Assembly: GCA_017471965.1 (NCBI GenBank)
Contig: JAFURF010000010.1
Coordinates: forward strand, 1 to 54,708
Direction: 5' to 3'
Origin: Bacteroidales bacterium
GTDB lineage: Bacteria > Bacteroidota > Bacteroidia > Bacteroidales > UBA932
DNA: 54,708 nucleotides
Shown piece after piece: positions 34,810-43,966 of this stretch. How positions within the stretch are numbered: position 1 is the first letter of the stretch; every line of letters begins with the position of its first letter. Made by a program: the position numbers and the translations under genes. The notes under the pieces were generated by a model. It saw only the letters and a program-made list of their open reading frames with translations, did no database searches and had not been told where the DNA came from.

Positions 34810-36432
34810 TTAGAATCCGTACTTGGTATTTATTGCCTTGAGGGCCGGATTTGCCGAAAGTTCCGCTTCCGGAATCGGGAGGACCGCGTATCTGCCATCC
34901 ACATCGCGACCATCCTTCACGCCGCCCTTCCAGTTCCAGTCATATCCGGAAGTATACTTTCCGAAGCGGATAAGGTCTGTCCTGCGTGTCGCCTCTGTAT
35001 AAAGTTCTCTTGCCCTTTCATCAAGGATGAAGTCAAGAGTCAGTTCCGGGTCTGAGATATTGCCTGAAGCATCGCCGAAGGCTCTTGTGCGGATCAGATT
35101 GACATATCCCAATGCATCACTGCGGGAAGCACCCTCTCCACCTCTGAGAACAGCCTCTGCAAGCATGAGATACACATCTGCAAGACGGAACATAGGAAAA
35201 TCCGTTTCGGCTCCTACCGTCCTTGTATCAGATGCTGTTTCTCCTGCGTCGGTAAGATTGCTCCATTTGTTTATAAGCCAACCTGATGTGGTCTCGTCAT
35301 GAGAAATTATCTCCTTCGGCCTGTCCTGGTAGACATACTTTGTGTCACCGTCGACCTTATACCAGCCATCTTCAGGCGAGTCTGTATATGCTGCTCTGTT
35401 CCGGCTTCCGAAATATCCTCTGCCGTCGCCGTCGCTGAACTTGTCTACAAGTTGAGGACGGGCTCTCAGACAGTTCCAATATGTCGCGACGCCGAAGTCT
35501 TCTTCCATTCCTGCATCAAAGTCGAAGCGTGTAGCACAGACCATATATGTACCTGCACCCCATGCAACGGTATTTACGGCATTGCATGCCAAGGCGAAGA
35601 TTATTTCATCCGTGCGTTTGTGATTGTCCGCATTGAAGAGGCCATGATATGAATCCGCAAGAGAATATCCGCAACTGATGACATCCTTGCATGCCTCTAT
35701 ACATTCGTCATAATATGGCTTGCCCACATATATTTCCGCATTCAGATACATCTTGGCAAGAATGGCTGACGCTGTTCCCTGTGTCATATGTCCGTACAGA
35801 TTCGCCGGAAGCATATCTGGCTGCGAAAGTTCCTGCAGTTCACTTTCCAGATAAGTGAAGAGTTGTTCTCTGGTATAAGTTTCCGGAACATAGGACCCCA
35901 CAGGATCGTTCTCATCGACGAAAGGTACTGCAGGGAAAAGGTCCAGAGCATGATAATATGCCAATGCCCTGAGACATCTTGCCTCGTTTCTCCAACCGGT
36001 TATGCTTTTCCTGTCCTCGTCGGAAAATGACGCTATCTTATCGTCCGAAGCATTGCGGATGAACTCATTGGACAGGGCAACTATATTATATATATGATAA
36101 TACATTGCCGATATCCACGGGTCACCTGCTGTCCAGGCGAGGTCATTAAGGTCCGTGGTGCTTTCTCCTGCTGCCCAGACATTGTCCATATTGTCTGTAG
36201 TAGCCTCCTGGAACATGAGCAGGGCCCTGGTATAGTTCTGGAAACGGTCATCACTTGATATGCTCGACAGATTGACGATCATCGATGTATATATTCCAGA
36301 AAGGACAGATTCATAATTGGCGGCACTGACATATACATCCTTCGATGTTGTCTCCGTGTGGGGATACTGGTCCAGTTCACAACTGGCCAGAAGTGCCATC
36401 ATGCAGAATATCGTTAATATCTTTTTCATCAT
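34810..36432 (-). CDS. susD: SusD-family nutrient-binding lipoprotein
   Basis: A 540-residue SusD/RagB-family outer-membrane lipoprotein with lipobox LLASC followed by ELDQYPHTETT, the typical SusD beginning. The N-terminal half carries the tetratricopeptide-like helices (AYYHALDLFPAVPFVDE; ILAKMYLNAEIYVG). The C-terminus has the conserved RRTDLIRFGKYTSGYDW segment near its end. It forms the lid of the SusC channel and binds incoming oligosaccharide. It follows susC by 8 nt, as is usual. Galactan specificity comes from the linked GH53/GH2 genes, not from the protein itself. Confidence 0.95.
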   Translation of the reverse strand: MMKKILTIFCMMALLASCELDQYPHTETTSKDVYVSAANYESVLSGIYTSMIVNLSSISSDDRFQNYTRALLMFQEATTDNMDNVWAAGESTTDLNDLAWTAGDPWISAMYYHIYNIVALSNEFIRNASDDKIASFSDEDRKSITGWRNEARCLRALAYYHALDLFPAVPFVDENDPVGSYVPETYTREQLFTYLESELQELSQPDMLPANLYGHMTQGTASAILAKMYLNAEIYVGKPYYDECIEACKDVISCGYSLADSYHGLFNADNHKRTDEIIFALACNAVNTVAWGAGTYMVCATRFDFDAGMEEDFGVATYWNCLRARPQLVDKFSDGDGRGYFGSRNRAAYTDSPEDGWYKVDGDTKYVYQDRPKEIISHDETTSGWLINKWSNLTDAGETASDTRTVGAETDFPMFRLADVYLMLAEAVLRGGEGASRSDALGYVNLIRTRAFGDASGNISDPELTLDFILDERARELYTEATRRTDLIRFGKYTSGYDWNWKGGVKDGRDVDGRYAVLPIPEAELSANPALKAINTKYGF

Positions 36433-36440
36433 TTTCTGAT

Positions 36441-39389
36441 TTAGAAGTCAAGTCCGAGACTGAGTGAAACAATGCGTGGACGCGGATAGAACGAACTGTC
36501 GAATCCGCTTGGCACTTCCGGATCCACACCCGAGTATTTCGTCCATGTAAATACATTCTGTACAAGGACAGAGGCCCTGAGTCCCATCGTGTTTTTGAAC
36601 ACTCTTCCGAAATCATAACTTACGGTAAGGTTGTCCATCTTGAGGAACGAAGCGTTCTCGACATAATGGTCAGAATAGAACTGTCTGGCCCTGAAACCTG
36701 TTTCCAGATAACTTGAATGGAGATTGCTGAGTTGCGGAGCGCTGTACTTCATGGTTTCAAGGGCACCGGTATTTACAGCCATCGCGTTGTAGACATAGTT
36801 GCCTATGCTCGCACGGAATGCCGCTGAAACCGAAAGGTTCTTCCACCTGATGCTTGTGTTGAAGCCCAGAAGTACATCTGCAGACGGAGAATGATAGCAG
36901 TATCTGTCGTCGATTGTAATGCTCCCATCGTCGTTGAGATCCGCATATGCTCCTTCAATCGGTCTTCCTGCCGTGTCGTAAAGTTGCTTGTAGACGAAGA
37001 AACTGTAAGGCTCCTGGCCTTCTGTCATCACCTGAACATATTTACCGTCAATCATAGGTCCGACAAGGGTTTCCGTAACTTCTCCGTTGTCGACCAATGT
37101 CAGATTGGTGATGTTGACGTTCTGCCATGTGGCATTAGCCCCGATCTCCCATGTCCAGTCCCTTGTCTGTACCGGAATGACATTGAGCGAAGCCTCTATA
37201 CCATAACTTTCCATATTGCCGACATTGGTGGTGATGGACTTGGTGAAGTTTGTTCCGGCCGCCGCAGGAACGGTTGCGAGAAGGTCTTCAGTCTTTCTTG
37301 TATAATAATCCACACTACCTGTGATCCTGTCATTGACAAATCCGAAGTCAAGACCGGCATTCCACGACCTGGTGGTCTCCCATTTAAGGTCGGAAACATA
37401 TGCCGATGGAAGATAAGTGTTCACCATACTGCCGTGAGATCCGACATACTGGCTGTTATCCGTTCCGGACCAATAGACCGGAAGGTAATTATAGTTCCCG
37501 ATTCCGTCCTGCTGTCCTGTGACGCCGTAACTTGCTCTGACCTTGAGGTCTGTCACTACGTCAGACTCCCTGAGGAAAGGCTCTTCTGCCATGTTCCAGG
37601 CAAGGGCTACCGATGGGAAAGTACCCCAACGGGTATCAGGCGAGAAACGCGATGTGCCGTCCCTTCTGATGGTTGCGGTAATCATATATCTGGAATCATA
37701 TGAGAGATTGACACGGCCATAATATGACATGAGGGCATGTCTCTGATCAGACGCCTTGTAGGCTCCGTTCAGACTCTCCTTCGCAGCATTGTAGACATCT
37801 CCTGCAGGGGATGTCGCCTTCCAATACTGCCAGTCGTATCCTGCCGTGACGTCAATCCTGAACTTCCTGATGTCCGTATTATAGTTGAGGTACGCGGTAA
37901 AGAGGTTGTTATGCTTTTCTGCCGGTCCGTATGGCGCATAGTATCCTTTCTGGTCGAAGTTCGATGCCGCGGTCTCAGGGACAAATGTATAGCCCTTGCC
38001 TGTCGCATAATCATATCCATATGCAAGGTGAAGTTTAAGGTCAGGAAGGAAATGCATCCTGTAGTCCAGTTCAGCATTGCCTACAACCCTGTAGACTTCG
38101 CTCTGAGCGTCTGTCTGTTCAAGAAGGCCGAGAGGATTCTTTACCGCATCCGGGTTGGGCGCTCCGTTGCTTGTGATCTCGGTATATCCGCCAAGGATCT
38201 CTGCACCGGAAAAGACAGGAAGAGTCGGGTTGAATGTGGCTGCATTCCAGATGGCTCCGGTAGGGGCAAAATGGTTGTGATTGTACGCTCCTTTCACATT
38301 CAGACCTATCTTGAGATAGTCATCAAAGAAAGACGGGTTAAGAGAGATGTTGGCGGTTGCTCTTTCCGCATTATCTGTCTTGAGGATACCGTCCTGATTG
38401 TAATATCCGACAGATGCTCGGAAAGGAAGGTTCTTCACAAGACGTCCGGAAACACTCACCAGATTGTCTGTTCCGAAGGCCGGAGTATAGATCTGACTGT
38501 TCCAGTCTGTGCAGGTATCTCCGAGAAGAGAGGTATAACTTTCGTCAAGGCCGTTCACTACATTCACAAACTCATCTGTCGAAAGCATGTCGGCCAACTT
38601 TGTCTTCCACTGCACGGACTGTGTGGAATTGACGTTGACAGTAATCTTGCTGCCGGTACCTTTCTTCGTCGTGATGATGATGACTCCGTTTGATGCCCTT
38701 GATCCATAGATGGCTGTCGAAGACGCATCCTTCAAGACAGTCATGGACTCGATGTCGGAAGGGTTGATCATGGAAAGGAAATTACCATCGTTGCCGCTGA
38801 TTCCGCCTATTTCCAGAGGAATGCCGTCAAGGACGATAAGAGGGTCGTTAGACGCATTGAGCGATGCTCCTCCACGGATCCTTATCGTACTTCCTGCGGT
38901 AGGAGATCCGCTGCTTGACATGATCTGCACTCCCGCCACCTTTCCGTTGATAAGTTGTTCCGGAGATGAAAGAAGTCCGTTGTTGAAATCCTTGCTGCCT
39001 ACAGATGACACTGATCCTGTCAGGTCCTTCTTGGCTGTGGTTCCGTAGCCGATTACGACAGCGTCACTGAGAAGTTCCGTATCAGGCATGAGTTGCACAT
39101 CGATTCTTGTACGTCCGTCGAACTCCACTACCTGTGTCTCATATCCCAGATATGAAAAAGTAAGAGAGCCATCCGCAGGCACATTGATCTGATAATGTCC
39201 GTCCAGATCCGTAGTCACTCCGGTTGTGGTTCCGGTGACAATGACCGTCAGTCCGACCATCGGCATGCCGGTCTCATCAGTGACCGTTCCGCTGACAGAA
39301 TGGGACTGTGCCATGACAGCACCCGCTCCGGCAAGGCTCATCGCCAATGCCACCAGAACGGCCGCTGCTTTCAGAAACAAATGTTTCAT
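36441..39389 (-). CDS. susC: SusC-family TonB-dependent transporter
   Basis: A 982-residue outer-membrane TonB-dependent transporter. The signal peptide is followed by a carboxypeptidase-D-like regulatory domain (HSVSGTVTDETGMPMVGLTVIV), a probable TonB box (DAVVIGYGT) and the plug domain (LTGSVSSVGSKDF; LDGIPLEIGG). The 22-strand barrel ends in aromatic LSLGLDF. There is no STN signalling domain, so regulation falls to the divergent hybrid sensor rather than to a sigma/anti-sigma pair. It is the first gene of the operon susC-susD-susE-GH53-GH53-GH2. A TAATTTTG -7 box lies 42 nt upstream. Confidence 0.96.
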   Translation of the reverse strand: MKHLFLKAAAVLVALAMSLAGAGAVMAQSHSVSGTVTDETGMPMVGLTVIVTGTTTGVTTDLDGHYQINVPADGSLTFSYLGYETQVVEFDGRTRIDVQLMPDTELLSDAVVIGYGTTAKKDLTGSVSSVGSKDFNNGLLSSPEQLINGKVAGVQIMSSSGSPTAGSTIRIRGGASLNASNDPLIVLDGIPLEIGGISGNDGNFLSMINPSDIESMTVLKDASSTAIYGSRASNGVIIITTKKGTGSKITVNVNSTQSVQWKTKLADMLSTDEFVNVVNGLDESYTSLLGDTCTDWNSQIYTPAFGTDNLVSVSGRLVKNLPFRASVGYYNQDGILKTDNAERATANISLNPSFFDDYLKIGLNVKGAYNHNHFAPTGAIWNAATFNPTLPVFSGAEILGGYTEITSNGAPNPDAVKNPLGLLEQTDAQSEVYRVVGNAELDYRMHFLPDLKLHLAYGYDYATGKGYTFVPETAASNFDQKGYYAPYGPAEKHNNLFTAYLNYNTDIRKFRIDVTAGYDWQYWKATSPAGDVYNAAKESLNGAYKASDQRHALMSYYGRVNLSYDSRYMITATIRRDGTSRFSPDTRWGTFPSVALAWNMAEEPFLRESDVVTDLKVRASYGVTGQQDGIGNYNYLPVYWSGTDNSQYVGSHGSMVNTYLPSAYVSDLKWETTRSWNAGLDFGFVNDRITGSVDYYTRKTEDLLATVPAAAGTNFTKSITTNVGNMESYGIEASLNVIPVQTRDWTWEIGANATWQNVNITNLTLVDNGEVTETLVGPMIDGKYVQVMTEGQEPYSFFVYKQLYDTAGRPIEGAYADLNDDGSITIDDRYCYHSPSADVLLGFNTSIRWKNLSVSAAFRASIGNYVYNAMAVNTGALETMKYSAPQLSNLHSSYLETGFRARQFYSDHYVENASFLKMDNLTVSYDFGRVFKNTMGLRASVLVQNVFTWTKYSGVDPEVPSGFDSSFYPRPRIVSLSLGLDF

Positions 39390-39431
39390 AATGTTAACTT
39401 TTATTGGTTATTGAATAGTATTTCGATAGGG

Positions 39432-39439
39432 CAAAATTA
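39432..39439 (-). promoter_or_regulatory. -7 box of the susC operon
   Basis: TAATTTTG on the minus strand, 42 nt before the susC ATG, an exact TAnnTTTG match. There is no good -33 TTG, as expected for an activator-dependent promoter. Confidence 0.5.
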
Positions 39440-39466
39440 GTCTTTAAGAAAAAACGGCTCTGCCAC

Positions 39467-39497
39467 AAATCAGACATCTTCTACCCTAAATCGGACA
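39467..39497. promoter_or_regulatory. Direct repeats, candidate regulator binding site
   Basis: AAATCAGACA (39467-39476) recurs as AAATCGGACA (39488-39497), 9 of 10 identical, with a centre-to-centre distance of 21 nt (two helical turns). They lie 27 nt upstream of the susC -7 box. AraC-type domains bind direct repeats of about this period, so this is a plausible site for the HTH domain of the divergent hybrid regulator. Confidence 0.5.
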
Positions 39498-39524
39498 CGG
39501 GGCGATTTTGTCATAAGGATTTGA

Positions 39525-39532
39525 TATATTTG
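39525..39532 (+). promoter_or_regulatory. -7 box of the hybrid regulator gene
   Basis: TATATTTG ends only 4 nt before the first ATG (39537). The transcript would therefore be leaderless at that ATG, or translation would start at the second in-frame ATG (39549). Confidence 0.5.
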
Positions 39533-39536
39533 CATC

Positions 39537-42500
39537 ATGAGGTTTCTTATGAAAAGACATATTCTGACGATCGTGCTCGCCTTATGTGTACTGTCCGTCA
39601 ATGCTGCTACAACCCTTTCAGGGCGCTTCCGCAGCATCTCACTGCCATCGGGGAAAACCACGGCGGTCTTCTCCATGGCCCAGGACCCGTATGGATTCAT
39701 ATGGATGGGAACAGACGACGGACTTGCCCGATATGACGGATACGGATTCAAGATATACAGATGGGAGATGGGCGATTCGCTGTCTCTGGCCAATAATATT
39801 GTCAACGCCCTCCTTTATGACTCCGTCAGGTCATGCCTGTATGTAGGAACAGACAAAGGAGTCTGCATATATGACTCGGAAACCGACTGTTTCCACATGA
39901 TGCCGGGAACGACCGGACGCCATGTCAAGGCCTTTCTTTCCGAGGGTGACGACCTGTATATAGCGACCACGACAGGCCTTCTCAAAAGAATGGGTAACCA
40001 TACCGATACAATCCTTGAGGGGCATTTCACAAGCATCAGAAAAGTCAGGGGAAGCATCTGGGCATCATCATATGGATGTATATATGACATCACTGACGGC
40101 ACGGAAAATCATGACCTGACAGGAATTCTCAAGAACAAGGATGTTCTTGTCCTTGACATATGCGAGGATCTCACAGACAGCACAGCGTTGTGGCTGGGAA
40201 CGGAAAAAGGTCTGTTCCATTATCGTCCGGCAGAAAGAAAGGCAGACAGGCATCATCTGCCGAACACACCTGTCAAGACATTCCGATATTCGGGGACAGA
40301 CCTGTGGATAGGTTCCGACAACGGCCTCATCGTAATGGGGAAGAACGGGGATATGGACCTGTTCCGTCATAAGGTAGGAGAATCCGCTTCAATCCCTAAC
40401 AATGTCGTATGGAACATCATGGAAGACCTTTCCGGAAACATATGGCTGGGAACGGACCACGGCGTGGCCGTCTCAGATATAGGCTACCCATATAAATATA
40501 TAGGAGTGGACATGCTCACAGGACTGACAGAAGGACTTGACGTCAGCGTCCTGAAGACAGATAGGGACGGATACCTTTGGCTGGGCGGACGTAACGGACT
40601 TATCAGAAGTCGGCCGGGCCATGATGACGGGATATGGCTTAAGGCGGATTCCGGACATGGGAGGCTGTCACATAACAAGGTCCGAGGGCTTCATGATGAC
40701 GGCCAGAACATGTGGATAATATCCGACGGAGGACTGGACATCTACAGATATGACACAGGCAGAATCATGCACAGACATATCCTGGAACCGACAGGCAGAT
40801 ACAATTCCAACTGGATGTACTCCATTGCGGAAGATCCATACGGCCGGCTATGGATAGGCACATACGACGGAGGTATGTATGGAGTGGACAAAGAGCGTAT
40901 CCTGACCTCGAAAGAAAGGGTCATCTGTGACATCCATCTTAATAAGAATTCTGTACCGGCGCTGGCAAGCAATATTGTCAGGAACATAGCGATTCACGAA
41001 AACGACATTTATGCCGAGACATACAATGTAATCAACATAATATCTCTTGAAACATGGGAAACAAGACGGACACCGCTGCCATATGATGTATTCGTGCTGT
41101 CAATGATTCCCGGAGGAGACTGCGTATGGATAGGAACAGACAAAGGCCTCTTTCAGATCCGTAGGGACGGCAGTCTGAATAAGGTCTCTGGCTCGGATGT
41201 CTATGTAATGTCTCTGGCATGGCAGGATGACAGGATATGGGTGGCGGGAAAGACATCCATATCATCTTACTGTCCTGAAACAGGCATATGGGAGCACACT
41301 CCTATGAATGAACTTACATTGATGAGCGTCACCCCGTTCGGTCACAAACTATATTTCGGCACAGTCGACGGCATCATCGAATATTCATCGGAGAACAGGA
41401 AGGCATCCGATCAAAGCAGAGACATAACGCTTACCCGGATGTGGGTAAATGACGAACCCGTCGAGGTCGGGAAGAAATATGACGGACATGTGATTCTTGA
41501 AAGGAATATCACTTTGACAGACAGGATAACCCTGGCGCATTCTCAGAATTCATTTGCTTTCTCCATGTCGTCATTTGCCTTCGGAGGAGAAGATGATGCC
41601 ATGATGTATCGTCTTAAAGGATTCGATGATAAGTGGAGAAGAATTCAGGACAGGGAAAACAAGGCTGTATTCATAAACGTTCCGTCCGGAGATTATATCT
41701 TCGAGTTCGCGGCTGCAGGATCGGCTCCGGAACCTACCGGAAAGGTCTATTCTGTCGGACTTCACATAAAGCCCGTCTGGTATGCGACCCCTCTTGCCTA
41801 TTTCATATATGTCATCCTGTCAATGGGAGTGTGCATCGTGGCCATACACATCTGGAAGATGCGTCACCAGTTGCGGATGGAGCACGAGGAGAGAGAAAGG
41901 GCCATAGCGATGGCAGACAGCAAGACGGAGTTCCTCTCAGACATTTCCCACGAATTCAAAAGCCCTTTGAGCATCATACTGAGTTTCGTGTCCCGGATGA
42001 CTGCCTCTGAATCTGACGCACTGAGGACAAGAGAACTGCAGACAATACAGAAGAATGCAGAGAAAATGCATCTTCTTCTGAACCAGATGGTTGCATTTAA
42101 CGAAAACGGTTCATCCAATTTATTCATGCCGGTTGCCGTATCTCTAGGTGAAATAGCAAAAGAAGCATGGGGACGATTTGCCATGGCCTTTGCAGAAAAA
42201 GACATCAGCGCAAGATTCGTCGCCGATGATATAGGATACATGTTTATGGTAGACCGCGTACAGATGGAGTCCGTTCTGCAGAATCTTCTGTCTAATGCCC
42301 TCAAGTTCACACCACGTGGCGGAAGTATCCTTATGTCGGTAAGCATCAGCGATGAAACGACAGACATGGTATATGCCGACATCAAGGTAGAAGACACCGG
42401 TTGCGGAATTTCCGCCGATGAACTGCCGAAAATATTCAACCGCTTCTATATGGGGACATCAACGAAAGGAATGAACCAGAGCGGCAGCGGAATCGGCCTT

Positions 42501-43433
42501 CATATGGTAAAGAGAATAGTGGAAATGCATAAAGGCCGGATCATGGTCTCATCCGAACAGGGTAAAGGTAGTTGCTTCACAATCCGTCTGTCGACCATGA
42601 AGGCTGATTCCTTCATTCTCAAGAGCGCCGTCGAATCGGATCCGTCACTGCATAATCTTTCACGGGTATGGCAGCATGACAGGAAGCCTATCATTCTCAT
42701 AGTAGAAGACAATCAGGATATAAGAGATTTCATAATTGCCTCACTAGGAAAAGACTATGTGTTCCTTACCGCTCAGAACGGCAAAAGCGGACTGAATATT
42801 CTGAAGAAGGAGAAGATAGACCTGGTGATCACAGACATCGCCATGCCCGAAATGGATGGACTGACAATGAGCAGAAGCATCAGAAACAACCTCCACACAG
42901 CCTTTCTCCCTATCATCATACTCACAGGAAAGAATGATGCCCAGACCCAGATGCAGTCATTTGAATACGCCGACGCATTCATTGCAAAGCCGTTTGACCT
43001 GAACTACCTCAACGGCCGAATAATCCAACTTCTCATCAAGCACGAACAGTACCTCAACAAGATGCGTCAGCAGAACATCCTGCAGCAGCAGACTGAAAGT
43101 CTTGAATCTCCAGACGACCTGTTCCTGCAGGAAATGACAGCAATCGTATCCAGACATATCGATGACTCGAACTTCTCCGTATCGGTGTTATGTTCCGAAA
43201 GCCACTGGTCGGACAAGCAGGTATACAGGAAGATGAAGCAACTTACCGGTAAAACGGTATCGGAGTTCATTAGGGAGATCCGCCTGGAAAAGGCTGCTGC
43301 CTATCTGGCACAGCACAAACTTACCGTCAATGAAGTCATGTACAAGGTTGGCTTCACAACGGCATCATATTTTTCAAAATGCTTCAAAGAGAAGTTCGGC
43401 GTATCTCCTTCGGAATATTATCAGAACTATTAA
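39537..43433 (+). CDS. Hybrid two-component system regulator (HTCS) of the galactan locus
   Basis: A 1298-residue one-protein two-component regulator. The signal peptide is followed by a periplasmic sensor of beta-propeller blades (repeated W-x-GT-x-GL motifs such as WLGTEKGLFHY and WIGTDKGLFQI) and a Y_Y_Y domain (about 640-740). One membrane helix lies near 755-775. HisKA has phosphoacceptor H805 (ISHEFKSP). An HATPase domain (NLLSNALKFTPRGG; DTGCGIS) comes next, then a receiver with D1100 (TDIAMPEMDG) and a C-terminal AraC-type helix-turn-helix (about 1190-1298). By analogy with the B. thetaiotaomicron galactan PUL, it should bind galacto-oligosaccharide and activate the divergent susC operon. 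Confidence 0.95.
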   Translation: MRFLMKRHILTIVLALCVLSVNAATTLSGRFRSISLPSGKTTAVFSMAQDPYGFIWMGTDDGLARYDGYGFKIYRWEMGDSLSLANNIVNALLYDSVRSCLYVGTDKGVCIYDSETDCFHMMPGTTGRHVKAFLSEGDDLYIATTTGLLKRMGNHTDTILEGHFTSIRKVRGSIWASSYGCIYDITDGTENHDLTGILKNKDVLVLDICEDLTDSTALWLGTEKGLFHYRPAERKADRHHLPNTPVKTFRYSGTDLWIGSDNGLIVMGKNGDMDLFRHKVGESASIPNNVVWNIMEDLSGNIWLGTDHGVAVSDIGYPYKYIGVDMLTGLTEGLDVSVLKTDRDGYLWLGGRNGLIRSRPGHDDGIWLKADSGHGRLSHNKVRGLHDDGQNMWIISDGGLDIYRYDTGRIMHRHILEPTGRYNSNWMYSIAEDPYGRLWIGTYDGGMYGVDKERILTSKERVICDIHLNKNSVPALASNIVRNIAIHENDIYAETYNVINIISLETWETRRTPLPYDVFVLSMIPGGDCVWIGTDKGLFQIRRDGSLNKVSGSDVYVMSLAWQDDRIWVAGKTSISSYCPETGIWEHTPMNELTLMSVTPFGHKLYFGTVDGIIEYSSENRKASDQSRDITLTRMWVNDEPVEVGKKYDGHVILERNITLTDRITLAHSQNSFAFSMSSFAFGGEDDAMMYRLKGFDDKWRRIQDRENKAVFINVPSGDYIFEFAAAGSAPEPTGKVYSVGLHIKPVWYATPLAYFIYVILSMGVCIVAIHIWKMRHQLRMEHEERERAIAMADSKTEFLSDISHEFKSPLSIILSFVSRMTASESDALRTRELQTIQKNAEKMHLLLNQMVAFNENGSSNLFMPVAVSLGEIAKEAWGRFAMAFAEKDISARFVADDIGYMFMVDRVQMESVLQNLLSNALKFTPRGGSILMSVSISDETTDMVYADIKVEDTGCGISADELPKIFNRFYMGTSTKGMNQSGSGIGLHMVKRIVEMHKGRIMVSSEQGKGSCFTIRLSTMKADSFILKSAVESDPSLHNLSRVWQHDRKPIILIVEDNQDIRDFIIASLGKDYVFLTAQNGKSGLNILKKEKIDLVITDIAMPEMDGLTMSRSIRNNLHTAFLPIIILTGKNDAQTQMQSFEYADAFIAKPFDLNYLNGRIIQLLIKHEQYLNKMRQQNILQQQTESLESPDDLFLQEMTAIVSRHIDDSNFSVSVLCSESHWSDKQVYRKMKQLTGKTVSEFIREIRLEKAAAYLAQHKLTVNEVMYKVGFTTASYFSKCFKEKFGVSPSEYYQNY

Positions 43434-43443
43434 ACTCCCGGTT

Positions 43444-43857
43444 TCAAGCGGCAGTCGGCTCCGACACGGACGAATCGATGGAATCACCATACACCACAAA
43501 TCTCTGGAAGAGATACTCTGTCACGAAATTCAGCCCCATGTTGATGCCTGTCACGAGGTAGCCGTTCCAGTGGAGGGTATCGGCAAGATAATCTCCGAGG
43601 ATGGTCGTCGCCGGCACGAACACGGCGTAGAACCCGAGGACCTTGAGCATCGCTACCGGCACATTGGCCACAGAGCGGAAGGTGAACTTGCGGTTCAGTG
43701 TGAAATTCCATAGTATGGAAAGGAGAAGGGCCGTCAGATAGCATGGCCAGTAACTCCAATCGGTAAGTTCGGTAAGAAGGGCAAAGGCGCCCATTTCGAT
43801 AATGCCCGCACTCGCTGAAAAGAGGGCGAACTTTACGAATCTCCAGAATTCTTTCAT
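43444..43857 (-). CDS. GtrA family membrane protein
   Basis: A 137-residue GtrA-like protein with four predicted membrane helices and the family pattern FVKFALFSASAGIIEMGAFALL at the start and NFTLNRKFTFR between helices 2 and 3. GtrA proteins take part in moving or flipping polyprenyl-linked sugars across the membrane; many have unassigned roles. It converges with the hybrid regulator gene after 10 nt and is divergent from a GT4 glycosyltransferase. The neighbouring glycosyltransferase supports a glycan-related role, but there is no direct operon link. Confidence 0.88.
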   Translation of the reverse strand: MKEFWRFVKFALFSASAGIIEMGAFALLTELTDWSYWPCYLTALLLSILWNFTLNRKFTFRSVANVPVAMLKVLGFYAVFVPATTILGDYLADTLHWNGYLVTGINMGLNFVTEYLFQRFVVYGDSIDSSVSEPTAA

Positions 43858-43884
43858 CAGAGGTCAGGTTTTGGTTTCAGTCTG

Positions 43885-43892
43885 CAAAGATA
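43885..43892 (-). promoter_or_regulatory. -7 box of the gtrA-like gene
   Basis: TATCTTTG on the minus strand, 27 nt before the ATG. Confidence 0.5.
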
Positions 43893-43966
43893 AATATTTT
43901 TTCTTCGGCATTTAAATTGCCATTGACCGGAAAGACTGTAACCCGCCACAAGAATGAAACCTCATC

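Noticed and set aside
37737-38693. 318-codon plus-strand frame
   Set aside because: Antisense shadow inside susC with no domain pattern.
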